A stretch of 64,000 bases of DNA from Conchocele bisecta (lineage: Eukaryota > Mollusca > Bivalvia > Lucinida > Thyasiridae): positions 29,236,956 to 29,300,955 of the forward strand of contig CM055269.1 of NCBI GenBank assembly GCA_029237695.1, written 5' to 3'. Shown piece by piece: positions 58,515 to 64,000 of this stretch. Each line of letters opens with the position of its first letter. Position 1 is the stretch's first letter. The notes beneath the pieces are model-generated. The model ran no database searches, was not told the DNA's origin, and was given only the letters and a program-made list of their open reading frames with translations. The translations under genes were made by a program, and so were the position numbers.

Positions 58515-58872
58515 TATAGGAATTAATGGCCTTTTTGTGGAATTTATCGGGGGTATAAACTTGGAAAAGTCGCAGGAATACTGGACGAAGGCCGGAAGGC
58601 CTCGTCCAGTATTCCCGCGACTTTTACAAGTTTATATCCCCGATAAATTCAACAAAAAGGCCATTCATTCCTTATAATTTCAGCATTTGAAATAAATTCA
58701 TCAAAAAAATGTGTTTATTTTCCGTTTTCTTAAGAATTATTTTAACTGCGCCTCACGGTTACGGAAAGTAGTTCGGTGTGGGAGTTTACTGGGATATAAA
58801 TTTTGGACAGAGACTTGCTACGGGCCAATCAAATGTTAGGGAATTGTGTAAATATTTTTGTGCTGGAATTAT
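58515..58872. mobile_element. F1 hairpin plus TIR element, copy 4, inverted order
   Basis: The hairpin comes first (centre 'gaaggccggaaggcc' near 58585), then the 200 bp TIR part in reverse, ending 'tttgtgctggaattata'. Mirror image of copies 1 and 3. Confidence 0.8.
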
Positions 58873-59043
58873 ATGTTTATAGAACCATAATGATAAAACA
58901 AGCGATCGCCGGTGAATGTCTCACCCACGAAGGTCAAGGTTATGACTACGACGTCACCGGAATTGTGACCGCTATGTCTCAATTTACACTAACCCTCACT
59001 ACGCGGGAGGAGGAAATTGTCGTCTGCTGTTTTACATTCATTC

Positions 59044-59445
59044 TTAACCCTTACACCGATATCACCGCTATCTTAATTGTTTGTCGTCTGCTGTTTATTT
59101 TCTAGTTTCCATTTTTATCATCAAAAACATGCTTTGACATCACTTTAGAATAATTTGTAACATGCTTGGACAGCACTTTAGAATCATTTCAATTGGAAAT
59201 GAATCTGAAGTGCTGTCAAATCATGTTTTTATTGAAAAATAAGGCAAGATATAAAAGCAACAGCAGACGACAATTGTTGTGTGTAGCGGTCTAAGGGTTA
59301 ATAATAATCGGTTTTAACAGCCCATGAGAATCGTCTCCAGTGGAGACGATTCTCATGCGCTGTCAAAACAGGTTTTAGTCGAGAATATTGAAAATAAAAC
59401 ATTTCCAGCAGACGACAAAGTTTTATTCAGCGTAGTAAGGGCTAA
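59044..59445. mobile_element. TAACCCTTACACCG element copy 2 and adjoining hairpin
   Basis: 59044-59300 has the same ends as 22945-23213. 59305-59400 is a further hairpin ('gaatcgtctccagtggagac') of F2 type. Outer 'gtctcacccacgaagg' (58918) and 'gtgggtgagacac' (59450) are inverted, so all of 58918-59462 may be one composite. 59465-59880 is unassigned. Confidence 0.65.
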
Positions 59446-59921
59446 CGTGGGTGAGACACCGATATGATAATGTTCGTAATTGCAGTAGTTATTTGCGCCA
59501 ACAAACATCACAGGTGTTTTAACAGATGATCAGTATGTTGGTGTCATATGGGTATTTTGGTGGATGTTGTCTATATTTGGGTGTATTTCGTTAGTTTTGG
59601 GGTAATTTACATAGTTTTGTGCAATTAATTATTCTCACTCATTACACACGACAGAAATCGTCAATTATCTACAGGTTCACCGTTGCGAACTTTCGGACCC
59701 CCTTTATACTGTCAAAATACCCATATTACCGTACTTATACGTGTACTATGTTGGTAACAATGCACCCAAACCATCGGATATACCGGAATAACCCATAAAA
59801 CACCAAGATATGAACTGTTCTTCAAGAACCTATGACAAACATCAATGTAGGTTCAAATGTTGCACATCTACAGCTAGTAAGTAGCTTCACATGCAATGGC
59901 AGCTACCCGTTGTAGACGCAG

Positions 59922-60136
59922 CCGCTGCTGCCAAGCGACAGAACGAAGTGATAGATGAGAATTACCCGCGCTCTGACGTCAGCGAGGAATCACGGGAGTT
60001 CCAGAACTTCATGAACTGGCCGAAAGAAGGCGGCGAGGATGATGGCATGTTTGACGACGAGAAATCGACATCCGGGAACGACCGAGGCGTGGCCGGCAAC
60101 CGACACAGTCAGGAATCGGAGATAGATGAAAATCAA
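59922..60136 (+). CDS. Coding exon 5 of secreted precursor
   Basis: Acceptor 'gttgtagacgcag' (AG at 59920-59921; a second, in-phase AG at 59914-59915 would add two residues) and donor CAA|GTAATG (GT at 60137). 215 nt, phase 1 in, phase 0 out. Encodes a short Ala run, K-R-Q-N-E-V-I-D-E-N-Y-P, then S-R-E-F-Q-N-F-M-N-W, E-D-D-G-M-F-D-D-E-K and S-E-I-D-E-N-Q. K-R followed by Q is a typical convertase site leaving an N-terminal glutamine. Acidic composition and codon use match exons 2 and 3. Confidence 0.7.
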
Positions 60137-60279
60137 GTAATGCATTTATCCCACTGTTACTGGTATTGCACTCCGCGCCGGCGTAAAATGAATCACGTCG
60201 AAATAGGCACCGGATTCCTGAAGAATGTCCATTCAGCTACATACAGAAGATACTGCATAAACACATGCTAGTAACATTG

Positions 60280-62157
60280 TAACCGGTGTAAGAAACCTGC
60301 CAATTGTTTACGGTCATATAAACAATGCAAAAACAATATTTTTTTCGATAATATTAAATGTTATTAAAATTTAAGAATAAGCCTTCTTTATATGTTGTGA
60401 AGTTGTTACGAAAAATGTGTTCTCTATGGGATTTTAACATGGGCAAAAAAGAGGTGGAGATCTGGAGGAGGAGTCGAAATGGGTTCTGAAATCTAGCTAG
60501 ATAGCTTGGAAATGATCTAAGTTTCATTTTGAAAATCGGTCCACTCTTTCTGAAAGTAGAAAAATTTCCCTATGTTAAAATACCCATATAATAGACATCT
60601 TCACTCAGGGTTGGCCGGGAAATACCGGGGGCGGGAAATACTCTCCAAAGTGTGAAATACCGGGAAATACCGGGAAATACCGGGAAATATGAATTTTTAT
60701 GTTATTATTTGATAATTAAAGTTATTTAAATTAAGTTTTAAGCTCAGTAATAGTTAATTAAACAATCAACAACTTAATAATTAGATATAAGGGTTAATTA
60801 CAATGTACATGTATAGATCTGTTTCATTCCAAACTAGGGGTACTCAGCAGGTGGAATATTTGGCAACCATGACATTTATATTTTGGTAGTATTATTTTTT
60901 GTAAATTACTTCTTCATTTTTTAGGAAGCATCTGAGTGTCTGCTAGATACAATTCACAAGGATAACGTCATCATGATCAGACTATGTTGAGACAACAGGC
61001 TGTTAATTGTCAACCTTCTCCCACACTAATATTCGGTATCAAAAAATGAGAATAAATGATCTTATCATGCATGATGTGCATACCCATAGTCTCTTACAAG
61101 TCTTATATGAATGACAATGTACTGTTGTTTTATGCTTTGCATTTGTATTTCTTATTTGCATTATTATTATGACATTTATTTAACGTGAAGACTATGGGCC
61201 ATGATGGTACGTATGAGATACAGTACCTAAAATCGTTAAAATTAGCCAAAAGCCTACTAATGTCTACTTATTTGCATGTACATTGGTGAGACTTTAATAT
61301 ACTTTAATAAACCATCAGACTATGACAACAGGCTGTTAATTGTCAGCCTTCTCTCACACGTTTTGTGTCATACTGTATAATAAGAACCCAGGTGGTCTGT
61401 ATATGGTCATGTCAAGTTGTAAAACAATAACACTTACACTGTACATGGATTATCCCTGTTATCAACAGGGATTTTCTCAAAATTCCAAAAGCAGCTTTTA
61501 TTAGTGGCAGGTTACTGTAGTAATGAGGGTGTTCTCATATACATTAAAATAGACAGTTGGCAAATACTACATAGACTTGTATATAGGGAAGAAAATTGTC
61601 TAGAAAATAATGATGTTTTTTTTCTCTAAATAAACTTATTATTTCTTTTTTTATTGCAGAATGTTTTACCTGTAGGCTTATCAGTCTACACAGATATAAA
61701 CCATAGTAGATATAGAGGAATATAGAGACTCATCTTGCCATTTTGGAATGAAAAAGACCACCAACATTCACCACTGTTTGTCGTCTTGTGATAAATATTT
61801 TGTTGTATTATATTGTATGCTCAAGGGCCAGTAGGCCTATTGCTGAATAAACATTACATTACATATTTCCCGGTATTTTCCAGTATTTCCCGGTATTTCC
61901 CAGTATTTCCCGGTATTTCCCGCCGTCCTGGGACATACTCTTATTTCCCGGGAAATTGTCAACCCTGTCTTCACTGGGGATTTAACATGTGGAAATTGCT
62001 TTTTCGCAATAAAATCAATATTGGACCAAATTTCACGAAATAAAAAGTAGGCTCATTCTTAAATTTTGCTATAATTTAAAATTATCGAAAAACATATTGT
62101 TTTTCCACTATTTATACAGCCGTAAAATTTGGGCAGGTTTTGTGAAACAGACAGTAA
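60280..62157. mobile_element. Palindromic element F11, copy 5, split by a hAT insertion
   Basis: The left arm (60285-60605) and right arm (61976-62157) carry the F11 phrases 'ttaagaataagccttctt', 'gggatttaacatgtgg' and 'ggttttgtgaaacagacag'. The hAT element at 60606-61967 interrupts the pair. Confidence 0.8.
60606..61967. mobile_element. Non-autonomous hAT element, 1,362 bp
   Basis: Starts CAGGGTTGGCCGGGAAATA and ends TATTTCCCGGGAAATTGTCA then ACCCTG. An exact 8 bp target duplication TCTTCACT flanks it (60598-60605, 61968-61975). CAGGGTTG-type ends and an 8 bp duplication define hAT. Subterminal 'ccgggaaata' repeats (about five per end) would be transposase binding sites. The interior is AT-rich with a polyadenylation-like AATAAA near 61847 but no transposase frame. 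Its target is an F11 element, giving the relative order of insertion. Confidence 0.9.
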
Positions 62158-62232
62158 TTATGTTTAGAAACCAGCAGAAAGTCAGTGAAACAAAAGTCTG
62201 CCAGGAAAACTAAAAATCGTCTCTAAAGACCT

Positions 62233-62647
62233 CAAGGTGTATGATCAAGTGGTACTAACAACAACAACAAGTACAGAAACTTCCAGAATCAATCCGATTG
62301 AAAGTACGTATTCTCTTATATTGTCCTTATTACGTAACTGATTTTGATGAAATATGGCGCATCAAACGCGTCTTGTTAAGCTGCATTTGGTGGTCTCTGT
62401 ACTTTCGCCTAAACTTCTGTCGTTTTTGCGAAGAATGGATTTCCGTGTCTCCGACACGGAAATCGATTCTTTGCAAAAACGACATAAGTCTGCCAAACTC
62501 CCTGGACCACCAAATGCATCTCATAAAGACGCGTTTGCTGCGCCATATTTCATCAAAATCCGTTGAATATTAAGGAAAATATCAAATAATACTTACTTTG
62601 GAGTGGGCGACGTTGTTGTTGTTGTAACCACGTGATCATGCACCTTG
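62233..62647. mobile_element. TIR element family M3, copy 4 (complete)
   Basis: 'caaggtgtatgatcaagtgg' to inverse 'ccacgtgatcatgcaccttg', (CAA)n and (TTG)n inside the ends, central hairpin 'cgatttccgtgtctccgac'-like near 62430-62470. Confidence 0.8.
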
Positions 62648-62818
62648 GACCTGTTATTAGAATAATAATAATAGGCATTTACATTGGATTCTTTCAGTTG
62701 TTTTCATGGCAATTTTTTTTCTCAGCTTCCTGCTGATTTCTAACCATAATGAATTTACCATCCCTGCTACGCTTTATCCACCTGCGGCTCTAAGTAGAGC
62801 TGAGTGGCATCTCTTCAG

Positions 62819-62929
62819 GAAACCGGTGCAATTCGACGTGAAATGCGTGGATTGCAGCACCATTGCATCCTTGGAAGTAATCGATGTCTGGGTGGGGTTT
62901 GGGGTGGCGGGCAAATCACGAGGATTTAG
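62819..62929 (+). CDS. Candidate terminal exon 6: RR-preceded Cys-x6-Cys peptide
   Basis: After acceptor 'ggcatctcttcag' (AG at 62817-62818), phase 0 gives E-T-G-A-I-R-R-E-M-R-G-L-Q-H-H-C, then I-L-G-S-N-R-C-L-G-G-V-W and a stop at 62927-62929. This phase is what exon 5 provides. The shape, a dibasic site followed by a peptide with two cysteines six residues apart near the C-terminus, is that of cyclic neuropeptides (allatostatin-C and melanin-concentrating hormone precursors have related layouts), but spacing and residues match none of them exactly. A different frame is open here too, only a moderate pyrimidine tract precedes it, and no AATAAA is seen before 63400. A MITE starts three bases after the stop. 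Confidence 0.35.
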   Translation, partial: ETGAIRREMRGLQHHCILGSNRCLGGVWGGGQITRI

Positions 62930-62932
62930 ATA

Positions 62933-63125
62933 CAGTTGAACCCTTCTAAAAGACACTCGGGAAAGTATAGACGTTTACCGTAGATGTATCTCGGATTACA
63001 ATGTGACTTTTCATGACTGCAAAACACTAGAATGTGTCATGTAGTTCTCACATGTCTCATTTACAGTGAAACATCTCCAAAACCTGGGAGGTCCCCATGG
63101 TGTCCGGTTTGGAGGGGTTCCACTG
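62933..63125. mobile_element. pogo/Tigger-like MITE, copy 3
   Basis: CAGTTGAACCCTTCTAAA to inverse GGGGTTCCACTG with TA on both sides. It begins just after the candidate stop of exon 6. 63126-63390 holds no feature I can support. Confidence 0.7.
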
Positions 63126-63389
63126 TACATTAAAAAATCGACTGTTCCGGGGGAGGGGCAGCTTTTTCATATTAGCCGACAACACAGGGCGATTAACCAC
63201 TGATTGTGAGGAACTACTGATGACGTATTCAATTGTTGCCCATACGTCATCGATGCCGACAGCAACGGTTGTGACACAACCTTGCGCTGATGTGGGCTAG
63301 ACAACAATACAATGCTTTCTTGATATTCGAGGCATCCACGTGCATTTCTACCAAATGATCTATATTATCATAGCGTACATACACAATAA

Positions 63390-64000
63390 TACTTTGGAGC
63401 CCCGCAGTGGACATAGATTTTTTTAATTAATTATTTACCACTAAATAACAAATCGTTCCCTCAATTTAACAATTCGTTCCCTCGAATTAACAATTCGTTC
63501 CCACGATATATCAATTTGTTCCCTCGAATTAACAATTCGTTCCCACGATATAACAATTCGTTCCCACGATATAACAATTCGTTCCCACGATATAACAATT
63601 CGTTCCCTCGAATTAACAATTCGTTCCCACGAAATGACAATTCGTTCCCTCAATTTAACAATTCGTTCCCACGAAATAACAATTGGTTCCCTCAATTTAA
63701 CAATTCGTTCCTTCGAATTAACAATTCGTTCCCTCGAATTAACAATTCGTTCCCACGAATTAACAATTCGTTTCCTCGAATTAACAATTCGTTCCCACGA
63801 AATGACAATTCGTTCCCACGATATAACAATTAGTTCCCACGAATTAACAGGGAACGAATTGTTATTTCGTGGGAACTAATTGCTAAATTGAGGGAACGAA
63901 TAGTTAATTCGTTAAATTGAGGGAACGAATTGCTAATTCGTGGGAAAGAATTGTTAAATTGAGGGAATGCATTGTTATTTCGTGGGAACAAATTAATAAA
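63390..64000. mobile_element. Foldback F8 with 21 bp units, copy 4, cut by the window end
   Basis: The left end 'ggagccccgcagtggac' is followed by about 19 units of core AATTCGTTCCC with variable tails, then the turn at 63850 ('aattaacagggaacgaatt') and at least seven inverted units. The right terminal repeat is not reached. The longest open frames here are repeat artefacts. Confidence 0.9.

Noticed and set aside
62819..62929. Calling exon 6 a melanin-concentrating hormone or allatostatin-C gene
   Set aside because: Only the R-R plus small disulfide ring layout is shared. Ring size and flanking residues do not match a family signature well enough.
62706..62939. 77-codon frame ending G-F-R-Y-S
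   Set aside because: Its first part is the end of a TIR repeat (also at 40750-40825), and its phase (needing two bases from the previous exon) does not fit exon 5. The overlapping phase-0 reading is preferred.
63441..63879. Open frames of up to 105 codons on both strands in the 21 bp array (I-N-N-S-F-P-R repeats), also at 25465, 44120 and 56410
   Set aside because: A 21 bp period keeps every frame open. The reading changes with each tail, and no start context or conservation is visible.
63390..64000. CRISPR-like array of short repeats
   Set aside because: Units are contiguous with variable tails rather than separated by unique spacers, are inverted in the second arm, and lie in animal nuclear DNA.

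Overview
This window looks like intron-rich nuclear DNA from an invertebrate animal, most likely a bivalve or other mollusc. The evidence is spliceosomal exon structure, a nuclear tRNA-Arg gene with a Pol III terminator, a tRNA-derived SINE, a LINE fragment, a hAT element, pogo-type MITEs, a Polinton-type DNA polymerase, and AT-rich spacer packed with foldback (hairpin) elements. Two dispersed repeats (11.9-12.5 kb and 26.4-26.6 kb) resemble sequences I associate with bivalve genomes. That species inference rests on memory and was not searched.

Host genes. The main gene candidate is a plus-strand multi-exon gene. It starts at 18568 with a signal-peptide exon and continues at 37834-38127, 39959-40068, 54328-54382 and 59922-60136, perhaps ending at 62819-62929. 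Every junction has GT/AG borders and matching phase (1, 1, 0, 1, 0). The model encodes an acidic secreted protein of about 277 residues with dibasic sites (KK, KR, RR), which suggests a peptide or granin-like precursor. I do not recognise the family. The only other host gene I can support is tRNA-Arg(CCT) at 24117-24189.

Layout. 1-1.8 kb: decayed LINE, minus strand. 2-6.3 kb: dispersed repeat, microsatellite, unassigned DNA and a diverged ~160 bp tandem repeat. 6.3-18 kb: foldbacks, a ~337 bp higher-order tandem repeat, a 1.7 kb element with G/C-tract inverted ends, a SINE, MITEs. 18.5-37.8 kb (candidate intron 1): nested TIR elements, a cluster of four related MITEs around the tRNA, and a 5.5 kb satellite array (68 bp unit) enclosed by the inverted ends of a foldback element whose 177 bp miniature lies 1.1 kb upstream. 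40.1-54.3 kb (candidate intron 3): more MITEs and a 6,984 bp compact Polinton-like element (44741-51724) with 379 bp near-identical inverted repeats. That element carries a protein-primed-type family B DNA polymerase broken by one in-frame stop, plus three small ORFs, two of which share an N-terminal domain. 54.7-64 kb: a local duplication with a 45 bp array, a 1,362 bp hAT element with an exact 8 bp target duplication, and foldbacks built from 21 bp repeat units, the last running off the window end.

The most interesting items are the phase-consistent secreted-precursor gene with a possible cyclic peptide at its end, the PolB-only miniature Polinton, and two routes by which foldback elements generate tandem arrays (68 bp satellite, 21 bp units).
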